Below, piece after piece: positions 53,690 to 62,979 of a stretch of DNA of 64,000 bases. Within the stretch, counting starts at the first letter, position 1. Each line of letters starts with the position of its first letter. Below the pieces are notes generated by a model that made no database searches, was not told the origin of the DNA, and worked only from the letters and a program-made list of their open reading frames with translations. This stretch comes from Bacteroides pyogenes_A (lineage in GTDB: Bacteria; Bacteroidota; Bacteroidia; Bacteroidales; Bacteroidaceae): NCBI RefSeq assembly GCF_048595595.1, contig NZ_CP184347.1, one strand, 5' to 3'. The translations under genes and the position numbers were made by a program.

Positions 53690-54715
53690 ACGTGAGTTCG
53701 AAGAATTGTAAGTGCTTATAAATTTGGCGATTAGCGAAATTTGTTGTAACTTTATAGTACTAAAAAACAAAGGATTACAAACAAAAATCGCTATGATCAC
53801 CGAAGACAAAGTTATTGAAATATTTTGTATGGCAGACGATTTCTGCAAGTTTTTTGATGCCATGATGGCAAAATATACTATAAGGCTGGTTCACAAGAGA
53901 AAGTATCATCGTTCCTCCACTATGTCCAAAGCAGAAGTTATGCTGATAATGATTCTCTTTCACGACTCCGGTTATCGCTGCCTGAAAAACTTTTATCTTG
54001 AGAAAGTATGTATCCATCTCCGCAATCTATTTCCGGAAGTGGTTTCTTACAATCGCTTCGTAGAACTCCAAAGGGAGGTTGCCATCCCCCTGGCTTTGTT
54101 TATCAAGAAGGTGCTTTTGGGAAAATGTACGGGAATCAGTTTTGTGGACAGCACGCCACTTCGTGTCTGCCGTAACCAGAGGATACACATTCACAAGGTA
54201 TTCAAGGGGATTGCGCAAAAAGGAAAATGCTCCATGGGATGGTTCTTCGGGTTTAAGCTGCACCTAATCTGCAACGAGAAAGGGGAACTGCTCAACTTTA
54301 TGATAACACCTGGCGATATTGATGACCGCAAGCCTTTGGAATACAAGGAATTCATAGAGTTTATATATGGTAAGCTGGTAGGAGATAAGGGGTATATCAG
54401 CAAGAATCTGTTTCAAAGATTATTCGTTGATGGAATACAGCTTATTACTAAGTTGAAGAGCAATATGAAAGGGGCGTTGATGAGCGTCTCCGATAAGCTC
54501 TTGCTCAGAAAGAGGGCTATTATAGAAACCGTGAATGATGAGCTGAAGAATATTGCACAGATAGAGCATTCCAGACACAGATGCTTTGATAATTTCATCG
54601 TCAATCTGCTCGGTGCTATTGCTGCATATTGCTTGTTCCCAAAGAAGCCGTGCATCAATGTACAGAGGACACTGGATACACAACTTGCACTATTCTAAAT
54701 TCGTCGAACTCACGT
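53690..54715 (+). mobile_element. IS982-family insertion sequence, copy 2
   Basis: A 1026-bp element identical in all translations to 23723-24748. A 7-bp target duplication TATTTTA flanks it at 53683-53689 and 54716-54722. It sits between divergent genes, in the same orientation as copy 1, 30 kb away. Confidence 0.93.
53793..54698 (+). CDS. IS982-family transposase, copy 2
   Basis: The same 301-residue protein as copy 1, start ATG 53793 (MITEDKVIEIFCMADDFCKF). It appears intact. The identity suggests recent movement. The different target duplications (TATTTTA and TATATTA) show two independent insertions. Confidence 0.93.
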   Translation: MITEDKVIEIFCMADDFCKFFDAMMAKYTIRLVHKRKYHRSSTMSKAEVMLIMILFHDSGYRCLKNFYLEKVCIHLRNLFPEVVSYNRFVELQREVAIPLALFIKKVLLGKCTGISFVDSTPLRVCRNQRIHIHKVFKGIAQKGKCSMGWFFGFKLHLICNEKGELLNFMITPGDIDDRKPLEYKEFIEFIYGKLVGDKGYISKNLFQRLFVDGIQLITKLKSNMKGALMSVSDKLLLRKRAIIETVNDELKNIAQIEHSRHRCFDNFIVNLLGAIAAYCLFPKKPCINVQRTLDTQLALF

Positions 54716-54957
54716 TATTTTAATAGCCAATGCTTCGACTGATCACCCCATATTGTACATAGAGGCGATACATCCGGCTGAAAGCGTCAACTTACACATT
54801 TTTATGATTTGACCAACACACGAACAGACTGTTCTAACGCCAGCAACAGGTTGTTTCACTGATAAGAGCACTTTTATAAGTCAACAGTTCTCAGAGAAAG
54901 ACATATAGAGAATAAAACATTTGTCCGGCTAATGAATAAAATTCGCAAGGTTTATTA

Positions 54958-54965
54958 TACCTTTG
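54958..54965 (+). promoter_or_regulatory. probable -7 box for tdk
   Basis: TACCTTTG matches the Bacteroides -7 consensus, 37 bp before the tdk ATG; no good -33 box at the proper spacing. Confidence 0.5.
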
Positions 54966-55001
54966 TGCTTAAATATAAAAAGAAAAACATACAAGAACAT
55001 A

Positions 55002-55610
55002 ATGGTAGTATATTCAGAAGACCACACGCAAGAGACCCGAAGAAGAGGAAGAATTGAAGTTATCTGCGGATCGATGTTTTCCGGCAAGACAGAAGAACTC
55101 ATCCGCCGAATGAAACGCGCCAAATTTGCCCGCCAACGGGTGGAAATATTCAAGCCGGCCATCGACACCCGTTATTCCGAAGAAGATGTAGTGTCTCACG
55201 ACAGCCACTCCATCGCCTGCACTCCGATCGACTCCTCCGCCAGCATTCTGCTATTCACCTCTGAAATAGAAGTCGTGGGTATCGACGAGGCACAATTCTT
55301 TGATGAAGGATTGATCGACGTGTGCAAACAATTGGCCGACAACGGAGTAAGAGTCATTGTCGCCGGACTGGACATGGATTTTAAAGGAAATCCTTTCGGA
55401 CCTATGCCACAACTCTGCGCCATTGCCGACGAAGTCTCCAAAGTACATGCCATTTGTGTGAAATGCGGAGAACTGGCATCTTTCTCACATCGTACGGTCA
55501 AAAGCGACAAGCAGGTTCTCCTTGGTGAAACCGCCGAATACGAACCTTTGTGCCGAGTATGTTATTTACGCGCGCTCGAACAGGACGACTCAAATAAACA
55601 AAGAATTTAA
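55002..55610 (+). CDS. tdk: thymidine kinase
   Basis: About 202 residues from ATG 55002 (MVVYSEDHTQETRRRGRIEVI); an upstream in-frame ATG at 54963 overlaps the -7 box. Walker A is ICGSMFSGKTEELIRRMKRA, the acceptor-side motif is VGIDEAQFFDEG, AGLDMDFKGNPFG follows, and the zinc site is CVKCGE with CRVCY. Type II thymidine kinase for salvage. The permease gene starts 13 bp downstream. Confidence 0.95.
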   Translation: MVVYSEDHTQETRRRGRIEVICGSMFSGKTEELIRRMKRAKFARQRVEIFKPAIDTRYSEEDVVSHDSHSIACTPIDSSASILLFTSEIEVVGIDEAQFFDEGLIDVCKQLADNGVRVIVAGLDMDFKGNPFGPMPQLCAIADEVSKVHAICVKCGELASFSHRTVKSDKQVLLGETAEYEPLCRVCYLRALEQDDSNKQRI

Positions 55611-55623
55611 CTCCATATTTAAC

Positions 55624-56745
55624 ATGAAGAGGAAAAAGATCACATTCGACACGTTTATACGAAGCTCCATCACCATAGTCCTCATTATCGGTCTGCTAAT
55701 ACTCGTAAAACGATTGAGCGGCGTATTGCTGCCTTTCTTCATAGCATGGCTCATCGCCTATATGATATACCCTTTGGTCAAATTCTTTCAATACAAACTA
55801 CGCCTAAGGAGCCGTGTTCTTTCCATTTTCTGTAGTCTGTTTCTTCTCACCCTTATCGGAGTGGTGTTTTTTTACCTGCTGGTTCCTCCCATCATTTCTG
55901 AAATGGGAAGAATGAACGAGCTGATAATGACATATATTACCCACGGAGCAGGCAGCAATATACCTCAAAACCTCTCTGAATTCATCCGCGAATATGTAGA
56001 TCTCGAATCGCTCAACCGCATATTAAGCGAGGAAAAACTCTTAATTGCCATTCAGGAGGCGGTTCCCAAACTATGGAGTTTAGTAGCCGAATCGATCAAC
56101 ATCCTGTTCAGCATCTTCACTTTCTTTATCATCTTGCTATACATCGTATTCATTCTGTTGGATTACGAATCGATAGCCGAGGGATGGCTGCATCTGCTCC
56201 CCAATAAATATCGCAAACTTGCTTCCAACCTCGTCCGCGACGTACAAGACGCCATGAACAGATATTTCCGTGGACAAGCCTTGGTCGCTTTCTGTGTGGG
56301 AATTCTTTTCAGTATTGGCTTTCTGATCATCGATTTTCCCATGGCCATCGCTTTGGGGCTTTTTATCGGAGTGCTTAACATGGTGCCATACCTGCAGATC
56401 ATCGGCTTCCTCCCTACGCTTCTTTTAGCCATTTTGAAGGCGGCCGACACCGGACAAAACTTTTGGGTCATCATTGCAAGCGCAATAGCCGTTTTTGCAG
56501 TTGTACAAACCATACAGGACACGCTCCTCGTACCCAAAATCATGGGGAAGATTACCGGACTCAATCCGGCCATCATCCTTCTATCCTTGTCCATTTGGGG
56601 ATCATTAATGGGAATGCTGGGAATGATCATCGCCCTTCCTCTCACAACACTAATGCTCTCGTATTATCAACGTTTCATTATCAACAGAGAAAAGGTGATA
56701 AAACACGACTACATAGAATCAACTGATAATCAAGAAGCAAATTAA
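55624..56745 (+). CDS. AI-2E family transporter (PerM-like)
   Basis: A 373-residue membrane protein from ATG 55624 (MKRKKITFDTFIRSSITIVLII). About eight helices with the family parts LLPFFIAWLIAYMIYPLV, IDFPMAIALGLFIGVLNMVPYLQIIGFLPTLLLAIL and QDTLLVPKIMGKITGLNPAIILLSLSIWGSLMGMLGMIIALPL. These are annotated as AI-2 exporters, but most have other substrates, including ion antiport. It starts 13 bp after tdk, likely cotranscribed. Confidence 0.88.
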   Translation: MKRKKITFDTFIRSSITIVLIIGLLILVKRLSGVLLPFFIAWLIAYMIYPLVKFFQYKLRLRSRVLSIFCSLFLLTLIGVVFFYLLVPPIISEMGRMNELIMTYITHGAGSNIPQNLSEFIREYVDLESLNRILSEEKLLIAIQEAVPKLWSLVAESINILFSIFTFFIILLYIVFILLDYESIAEGWLHLLPNKYRKLASNLVRDVQDAMNRYFRGQALVAFCVGILFSIGFLIIDFPMAIALGLFIGVLNMVPYLQIIGFLPTLLLAILKAADTGQNFWVIIASAIAVFAVVQTIQDTLLVPKIMGKITGLNPAIILLSLSIWGSLMGMLGMIIALPLTTLMLSYYQRFIINREKVIKHDYIESTDNQEAN

Positions 56746-56783
56746 AACGGCTGAAAAAAGTTTGCATCTTTTTCGACGAAACA

Positions 56784-56814
56784 CTTGCAGATTAAATAAA
56801 AGTAACTACCTTTG
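56784..56814 (+). promoter_or_regulatory. promoter of tRNA-Lys (CTTG, 19 bp, TACCTTTG)
   Basis: CTTG at 56784-56787 and TACCTTTG at 56807-56814 are 19 bp apart, 40 bp upstream of the mature tRNA. Confidence 0.6.
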
Positions 56815-56853
56815 CACCCGCAATCGGGAAATAACCGATTCGCAATAAGGATT

Positions 56854-56926
56854 GATTCGCTAGCTCAGCAGGTAGAGCACAACACTTTTAATGTTGGGGT
56901 CCTGGGTTCGAGCCCCAGGCGGATCA
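56854..56926 (+). tRNA. tRNA-Lys (anticodon TTT)
   Basis: A 73-nt cloverleaf. Acceptor GATTCGC/GCGGATC (one G-T pair), D-stem GCTC/GAGC, anticodon stem CAACA/TGTTG with loop CTTTTAA, T-stem CTGGG/CCCAG with loop TTCGAGC, discriminator A. No encoded CCA. Confidence 0.96.
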
Positions 56927-57116
56927 CTGAAAACAAAAGAAAAATCAAGAAAGAAGGTGAATTCTAAGTCCTCTCCAAACAATATCTATAAAATCTTACC
57001 CAGGTTTACGAATATTAACGTATCCTTGGGTAAGTTCTTATATAGACATAACTACTCTTCAGAAGTGTATAGCTACTTCCTAAACCTAAGAATTTTTCGA
57101 AGTTAAGCCCCTTTTA

Positions 57117-58112
57117 TTATGCTACCAATGTTACAAATGGAGTCTGCCTTCGTATCACAGCAAAAGACCTTGCTATGATTTTGGCTCTTACCGCATTGAT
57201 TACAGATGCTTTATGTTTTCCCTCGGCTATTTTCCTTTTATAATATGCTTTCATCTGTGGATCCCAAGAGATGGCAGTAATGGCTGCGCGGGTAAGGTAT
57301 ACTTTTACTTCTTTGTTAGCCAATGTAGAAGTTTGCGTTCTTCCCCGTATAGAAATACCTGAAGTATGTTCAAATGGGGCAACTCCACAATAGCAGGCAA
57401 ATTTCCTCGGGTTGTCAAATCTTTGAAAATTCTCAGTAACACACAGTAATACAATGGCATTGATGATTCCTATACCTTTTATACTTCTTAATAGCAAGTA
57501 GTTTGTATAAAGAGAACTACTGGCGGCTATTAGTTGCTCCATAGCTTCTTCCACCTTCAGGATCTTTTCCTTTATCGACTTGAGCTGTTCTTCCAAAAAA
57601 GCAATGGATTCTGTCACATCAGCCAACTTAACCATGTGGGAGAATGTTTCCAATAACTTTATGCTTGATACTTTTTGCTTGACCAGATTGTCACGTACAA
57701 TAATCCATCCTCGCAGTCTCACCAAGTCTTCGTCAGGCAATTTGTATAGTTCCAGTTTTCGATAGTGTAATGCCGCATAGTTTGCTATTTTTTTAGCGTC
57801 AATGCGGTCATTTTTTCCTCGTTGCAAGCCTATTGACTTCTTTATGGTTAACGGACAAACTAAAGTCAGGGAAAATCCCATGGAAACACTTGAAACTGAT
57901 AATTCTGTGACATAACTTCCCATGTTTTCAGCACAGAATAAGAGTTTAGATAAAGAAAGGTGATAACCAGCTATCCAATTCAATAAAGATTGGACCCCCT
58001 CTGGAGTGTTATTAAAAGACTTGTGAGACAACTCTTTCTCGTCCGCGGACATTAATGATGCATCGAATGTTTTTTTTCCTACATCAAGACCTACAAAATG
58101 AGAATAATTCAT
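57117..58112 (-). CDS. IS110-family transposase (DEDD recombinase)
   Basis: A 331-residue protein. The N-terminal DEDD (RuvC-like) domain has GLDVGKKTFDASL, FCAENMGSY and RGKNDRIDAKKIANYA. The C-terminal domain has LLRSIKGIGIINAIVLL, NPRKFACYCGVAPFEHTSG and the Ser-containing RTQTSTLANKEVKVYLTRAA. Such enzymes use a bridge RNA encoded in the element's non-coding end to choose donor and target. It lies between tRNA-Lys and tRNA-Ser and looks intact. Confidence 0.93.
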   Translation of the reverse strand: MNYSHFVGLDVGKKTFDASLMSADEKELSHKSFNNTPEGVQSLLNWIAGYHLSLSKLLFCAENMGSYVTELSVSSVSMGFSLTLVCPLTIKKSIGLQRGKNDRIDAKKIANYAALHYRKLELYKLPDEDLVRLRGWIIVRDNLVKQKVSSIKLLETFSHMVKLADVTESIAFLEEQLKSIKEKILKVEEAMEQLIAASSSLYTNYLLLRSIKGIGIINAIVLLCVTENFQRFDNPRKFACYCGVAPFEHTSGISIRGRTQTSTLANKEVKVYLTRAAITAISWDPQMKAYYKRKIAEGKHKASVINAVRAKIIARSFAVIRRQTPFVTLVA

Positions 58113-58330
58113 AACTTTGTATTTACAGTATTAAACATGAAGGAGAAACAGCTAATACATTTATTAGGTCGTGAGCCTACAATTCTAACTGGCTAGGTTC
58201 TCCGATTAAGAGAGTTGCAGTCTGATTCAGCCTATAGTCATTTAAGACTAGTGTCAAAGTTAGTTCACTGCAACTCTTCTTTTCAAATATACACTTATAT
58301 TTTTATTGGGATATTTAATACTGCAAATGT
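58113..58330 (-). ncRNA. candidate bridge RNA region of the IS110 element
   Basis: The roughly 220-bp non-coding region directly upstream of the transposase start (transcribed leftward) holds an 11-bp perfect inverted repeat, AGAGTTGCAGT (58211-58221) with ACTGCAACTCT (58267-58277), plus shorter pairings. In IS110-group elements the bridge RNA lies here. The exact ends and element boundaries are not determined. Confidence 0.45.
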
Positions 58331-58580
58331 AAATGTGTCAAAAAGCGCACCTTCTTTTTTATGCACAAAGCCACTTTGGAGCAGTAGAATTTAGTCGTTT
58401 GTAGTAAGTCCTGCCATCTTTGGGGTCTTCCCACCTGCGGCGCTTCACTTTAAGAAACTGTCCCCAAATACGCCGGCTTACTGGGAAGCCCGCCGGAATG
58501 GAAAAAGCACCCGTAAGGCCATTTTGGGGTTCCTCTTCGGGTGCTTGTTTCTTAAATCATTGATTTTCAATATTTACCGG
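58331..58580. other. non-coding stretch before tRNA-Ser with stem-loops
   Basis: About 250 bp, GC-richer than its neighbours. AAGCACCCG pairs with CGGGTGCTT (about 58505-58550), and CGCCGGC/GCCGGCG-like matches occur near 58470-58495. It might be a terminator or a small RNA; no known RNA is recognised. Confidence 0.35.
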
Positions 58581-58665
58581 CGGAGAGACAGGGATTCGAA
58601 CCCCGGGTACCTCGCGGTACAACGGTTTTCAAGACCGCCGCAATCGACCACTCTGCCACCTCTCC
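58581..58665 (-). tRNA. tRNA-Ser (anticodon TGA)
   Basis: An 85-nt class II tRNA on the minus strand. Acceptor GGAGAGG/TCTCTCC (one G-T pair), anticodon loop CTTGAAA, a long variable arm (TACCGCGAGGTA), T-loop TTCGAAT, discriminator G as in serine tRNAs. Confidence 0.95.
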
Positions 58666-58853
58666 AAAAGTTTCCCGGTACGGAAGCGCTTTCTTTCAAA
58701 AGCGGTGCAAAGGTACGAATCCTTTTTAAATATGCAAACGTTTTCCGCAAAAATAATCACACCCTTTTTTATCATTATCCCCACAAATAGGTATTTTATG
58801 TTTTTCAGCATAAAAAGGTTGCGTTTTTGTCTCGGTAATATAAAAAATCATCT

Positions 58854-58861
58854 TATTTTTG
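58854..58861 (+). promoter_or_regulatory. probable -7 box for pflB
   Basis: TATTTTTG matches the Bacteroides -7 consensus, 47 bp before the pflB ATG. A TTTG is 24 bp upstream, a little too far for the standard spacing. Confidence 0.45.
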
Positions 58862-58908
58862 CGTGCTCTAAAGAGACAGATTCAGTAAACTTCTAACATT
58901 ATTAATTT

Positions 58909-61137
58909 ATGGAATTAAATAAGATCTTTAAAGATGGTCTTTGGAGCAGGGAAATCAACGTCAGGGATTTCGTAAGTAACAACATTACTCCATATTACGG
59001 AGACTCTTCTTTCCTCGAAGGTCCTACGGAACGTACAAAAGCCGTATGGAACCGTTGCCTTGAGGCATTGGCAGAAGAAAGAGCGAACAACGGGGTGCGG
59101 TCGCTCGACTGCTCGACCGTATCTACGATCACTTCGCACAAAGCCGGATATATAGACAAGGAAAACGAACTCATCGTCGGTCTGCAGACCGACGAATTGC
59201 TAAGACGCGCCATCAAGCCTTTCGGCGGAATCAACGTAGTGGCGAAAGCCTGTCACGAAAACGGTGTCGAGGTAGACGAACGGGTGAAAGACATCTTTAC
59301 GCACTACCGCAAAACGCATAACGACGGGGTGTTCGACGTCTATACCGAGGAGATACGCTCTTTTCGCTCACTGGGATTCCTCACCGGACTTCCCGACAAT
59401 TATGCACGCGGACGGATTATCGGCGACTACCGCCGTATGGCGCTCTACGGAACCGACCGCCTGATCGAAGCCAAGAAAGAGGATTTGCGCAACCTGACCG
59501 GGCCGATGACCGATGCCCGCATCCGCCTTCGCGAAGAGGTGTCGGAGCAGATCAAGGCGCTGAAAGAGATGAAAGTGCTGGGCGAATACTACGGACTCGA
59601 CCTGAGCCGTCCGGCTTATACCGCACAAGAGGCGGTTCAGTGGGTATATATGGCTTATCTGGCCGCCGTGAAAGAGCAAGACGGAGCCGCCATGTCGCTG
59701 GGCAACGTTTCTTCGTTCCTCGACATTTATCTGGAATACGAACTAAGCAAAGGAATCATCACGGAAGCTTTCGCCCAAGAGCTGATCGACCAGTTTGTCA
59801 TCAAACTGCGGATGGTACGCCACCTGCGGATGCAGTCGTACAACGATATTTTTGCGGGAGACCCCACTTGGGTAACCGAGTCTATCGGCGGACGCTTCAA
59901 CGACGGACGGACGAAAGTAACGAAGACTTCTTTCCGTTTCTTGCAGACGCTATACAATCTCGGACCTTCTCCCGAACCGAACCTCACCGTATTATGGAGC
60001 CCGGAGCTTCCCGAAGGTTTCAAAGACTTCTGCGCGAAGGTTTCCATCGACACTTCTTCCATCCAGTACGAGAACGACGACTTAATGCGCGAAGTACGCC
60101 AATCGGACGATTACGGAATCGCTTGCTGCGTATCTTATCAGGAAATCGGCAAGCAGATACAGTTCTTCGGAGCACGCTGCAACCTCGCAAAAGCTCTCCT
60201 GCTCGCCATCAACGGCGGACGCTGCGAGAACACCGGCACGGTGATGGTAGAGGGCATTCCGGTACTTACCGACGACACGCTGAAGTTCGAAGAGGTAATG
60301 AACAATTACAAGAAGGTATTGGTAGAAATCGCCCGCATCTACAACGAGGCGATGAATATCATCCACTACATGCACGATAAGTACTACTACGAAAAGGCGC
60401 AGATGGCTCTCATCGATACCGACCCGCATATCAATCTGGCATACGGGGTAGCCGGATTATCCATCGCGCTCGACTCGTTGTCCGCCATCAAGCATGCCAA
60501 AGTCACCGCCCGCCGAAACGACATCGGACTGACCGAAGGATTCGACATCGAAGGAGAATTCCCCTGCTTCGGCAACGACAACGACAAGGTGGACCATCTG
60601 GGTGTGGATCTGGTATATTTCTTCAGCGAAGAGCTGAAAAAGCTGCCTGTCTACAAGAACGCCCGCCCCACCCTTTCGCTACTCACCATCACTTCCAACG
60701 TGATGTACGGCAAAAAGACCGGAGCCACTCCGGACGGACGGGCGAAAGGTGTCGCATTCGCGCCGGGAGCCAACCCGATGCACGGGCGCGACAAGAACGG
60801 CGCCATCGCTTCATTGAGCTCGGTGTCGAAGCTCCGCTACCGGGACGCTCAGGACGGAATCAGCAACACGTTCTCCATCGTGCCCCAATCATTGGGGGCC
60901 ACAGACGAAGACCGCGTGGAGAATCTGGTTACGATGATGGACGGTTACTTCACCAAAGGGGCTCATCATTTGAACGTGAACGTACTGAACCGCGACATGC
61001 TGTACGACGCGATGGAGCATCCGGAGAAGTATCCCCAACTGACCATCCGCGTTTCAGGATATGCCGTAAACTTTGTGAAGCTGAGCCGCGAGCATCAATT
61101 GGAGGTTATCAGCCGCTCATTCCACGAAAAGATGTAA
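58909..61137 (+). CDS. pflB: pyruvate formate-lyase (formate C-acetyltransferase)
   Basis: A 742-residue glycyl-radical enzyme. The catalytic adjacent cysteines are in DDYGIACCVSYQEIGKQ, and the radical glycine is in the C-terminal RVSGYAVNFVKLSREHQLEVISR. The N-terminal NIKTTPYYGD-like NNITPYYGDSSFLEGPTERT is typical. It splits pyruvate and CoA to acetyl-CoA and formate under anaerobic conditions. The activase gene follows after 21 bp. Length is close to the E. coli protein (760). Confidence 0.97.
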   Translation: MELNKIFKDGLWSREINVRDFVSNNITPYYGDSSFLEGPTERTKAVWNRCLEALAEERANNGVRSLDCSTVSTITSHKAGYIDKENELIVGLQTDELLRRAIKPFGGINVVAKACHENGVEVDERVKDIFTHYRKTHNDGVFDVYTEEIRSFRSLGFLTGLPDNYARGRIIGDYRRMALYGTDRLIEAKKEDLRNLTGPMTDARIRLREEVSEQIKALKEMKVLGEYYGLDLSRPAYTAQEAVQWVYMAYLAAVKEQDGAAMSLGNVSSFLDIYLEYELSKGIITEAFAQELIDQFVIKLRMVRHLRMQSYNDIFAGDPTWVTESIGGRFNDGRTKVTKTSFRFLQTLYNLGPSPEPNLTVLWSPELPEGFKDFCAKVSIDTSSIQYENDDLMREVRQSDDYGIACCVSYQEIGKQIQFFGARCNLAKALLLAINGGRCENTGTVMVEGIPVLTDDTLKFEEVMNNYKKVLVEIARIYNEAMNIIHYMHDKYYYEKAQMALIDTDPHINLAYGVAGLSIALDSLSAIKHAKVTARRNDIGLTEGFDIEGEFPCFGNDNDKVDHLGVDLVYFFSEELKKLPVYKNARPTLSLLTITSNVMYGKKTGATPDGRAKGVAFAPGANPMHGRDKNGAIASLSSVSKLRYRDAQDGISNTFSIVPQSLGATDEDRVENLVTMMDGYFTKGAHHLNVNVLNRDMLYDAMEHPEKYPQLTIRVSGYAVNFVKLSREHQLEVISRSFHEKM

Positions 61138-61158
61138 ACCGTATTCTTTATCAATGAT

Positions 61159-61893
61159 ATGATGATAAACGTTCATTCCTACGAAAGTATGGGAACATTC
61201 GACGGGCCGGGGTTACGGCTCGTCGTTTTTCTGCAAGGGTGCAACTTCCGCTGCCTGTATTGCGCGAACCCCGATACGATATCTCCCCAAGGGGGAACTC
61301 CCACTCCGCCGGAAGAGATTGTACGCATGGCGGTAAACCAGCGTCCTTTCTTCGGGAAGCGCGGAGGAATCACTTTTTCCGGCGGCGAACCCACCTTTCA
61401 GGCCAAAGCTCTGGTGCCCTTATTCCGCGAACTGAAAGAAAAGGGCATACACATTTGTCTCGACAGTAACGGAGGAATATGGAACGAAGAGGTGGAAGAA
61501 TTGCTGAATCTGACAGACCTCGTCCTGCTCGACATCAAAGAGTTCGACCCTGCACGCCACCGGACACTGACAGAGAGAAGCAACGGGCAGACACTCCGCA
61601 CGGCGGCATGGCTGGAAGCCAACAATAGGCCGTTTTGGCTACGCTACGTATTGGTGCCCGGCTACAGCGACTTCGAGGAAGACATTCGCCGCATGGGGGA
61701 ATCGTTGGGCGGATACCGGATGATTCAACGGGTGGAGATACTCCCCTACCACCAATTAGGTGTGCACAAATACGAAGCCATGGGGTTAAATTACCCATTG
61801 GAAGGAGTTAAGGAAAATACGCCCGAACAGCTTGAAAAAGCCGGAAGGCTCTTTGAAACATGCTTTCCATCAGCTACCGTAGTGGTGAATTAA
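61159..61893 (+). CDS. pflA: pyruvate formate-lyase-activating enzyme
   Basis: A 244-residue radical SAM enzyme. The cluster motif is C-N-F-R-C-L-Y-C (CX3CX2C) in FLQGCNFRCLYCANPDT, the SAM GGE motif is TFSGGEPTFQA, and VLLDIKEFDPARHR and VPGYSDFEEDIRRMG are family parts. It makes the glycyl radical on PflB. Cotranscribed with pflB. Confidence 0.96.
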   Translation: MMINVHSYESMGTFDGPGLRLVVFLQGCNFRCLYCANPDTISPQGGTPTPPEEIVRMAVNQRPFFGKRGGITFSGGEPTFQAKALVPLFRELKEKGIHICLDSNGGIWNEEVEELLNLTDLVLLDIKEFDPARHRTLTERSNGQTLRTAAWLEANNRPFWLRYVLVPGYSDFEEDIRRMGESLGGYRMIQRVEILPYHQLGVHKYEAMGLNYPLEGVKENTPEQLEKAGRLFETCFPSATVVVN

Positions 61894-61993
61894 CCGATTG
61901 CCTCATCCGTTTTTTCACACATACGAAACGTATTGATTTGCAGCATACAGATTTGCCCTGAATCTCTTTTTCGAAACAGAGCGGCACGAGGCT

Positions 61994-62395
61994 TTATCTC
62001 TCCGGAATCGCGAACCGGAAGCTGTCGGTTTCAATCCGTTCTACAGAAACGTTTTTATTCTTCCTGTATTTATTCAGAAGTTTCTCCGCTTCTTTCTCGA
62101 GTTTTTTCTCATTATCGGAGAAGTAAATCATGCAGGTGCTGTTCTGCTGCAAACCCGACTGTTCCAAATAGGTTTTCAACTGATAGCTGTATTCGTCGCG
62201 ATGCACAAGAAATCCCTGCTTGCTGATTTCCGCGCTATCCAGCAGCTGAATGTCGGTATAATACACCACCGTATCCGTAAACGAAGCCGAAAGCCCGAAA
62301 GCATAAACACTTTTGAAACGGTCTTTCTTTAAAGAGGATGCGGAGCACAGCACAAAAACGAGCGCAACCGCCGACAGTAGTTTGAAATATTTCAT
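61994..62395 (-). CDS. secreted hypothetical protein
   Basis: A 133-residue protein with a signal peptide (about residues 1-21, MKYFKLLSAVALVFVLCSASS; a Cys at 17 gives a poor lipobox). The mature part is basic (KKDRFKSVYAFGLSASFTDTVVYYTDIQLLDSAEI, LEKEAEKLLNKYRKNK). It probably acts in the periplasm; family not recognised, but the composition is that of a real conserved gene. It converges with pflA. Confidence 0.65.
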   Translation of the reverse strand: MKYFKLLSAVALVFVLCSASSLKKDRFKSVYAFGLSASFTDTVVYYTDIQLLDSAEISKQGFLVHRDEYSYQLKTYLEQSGLQQNSTCMIYFSDNEKKLEKEAEKLLNKYRKNKNVSVERIETDSFRFAIPER

Positions 62396-62979
62396 ATGGC
62401 CGTATTGAATAGATTGGTAAACTTAATAAATATTGGCAAAGATAATAAAATACCGAAAAAAGGCAAAAGCAAGACATAGACATTATTATATTATTTCGGC
62501 AAGCCTCTTTCAAGGCGTGCCGGAGACGCTATCCCGGGAAAGGCGTTCTATGCAAACCTTTCTCTGATTCAGCCATAGTCGGTATTATACCCTGACTTCA
62601 TTTTCAAAGATAAGCATCAACTACGCCTATACCGGGAAGCAGAAACTCTTTACCGCCTGACTCCATTTTTAAAGATAAGCATCAACTGATTCGTGATTCG
62701 AAAACAGATATACAGTCTTCCCCGCCTCATCGCCTGAAGGGGATGAAAAGTCAAATATTTTCGTAAAATACAGGGGCAAAAAAAGGCCTTGTTCCAGCCT
62801 CTTCAAAGCCTCTTTCAAAGCCTGTCTGAGACGCTATCCCGAAAAAGCCGTTTGACGCGTTTTTTTTGCCCCGATTTAGCGGTGCGGGATTGTAGGGAAG
62901 CGAGTTAAAAATAAAATTTCTACTGTGTATCAACACGTTAATTACTAAAAGGGCGAACAAACTGCCCGTTAAAAGCACA

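Noticed and set aside
23723..54715. Composite transposon formed by the two IS982 copies
   Set aside because: Each copy has its own 7-bp target duplication with a different sequence, and the 30 kb between contains core housekeeping genes; they are independent insertions.
59640..60380. A 246-residue Arg-rich frame inside pflB
   Set aside because: It is an out-of-frame reading of pflB codons with low-complexity Arg/His composition.
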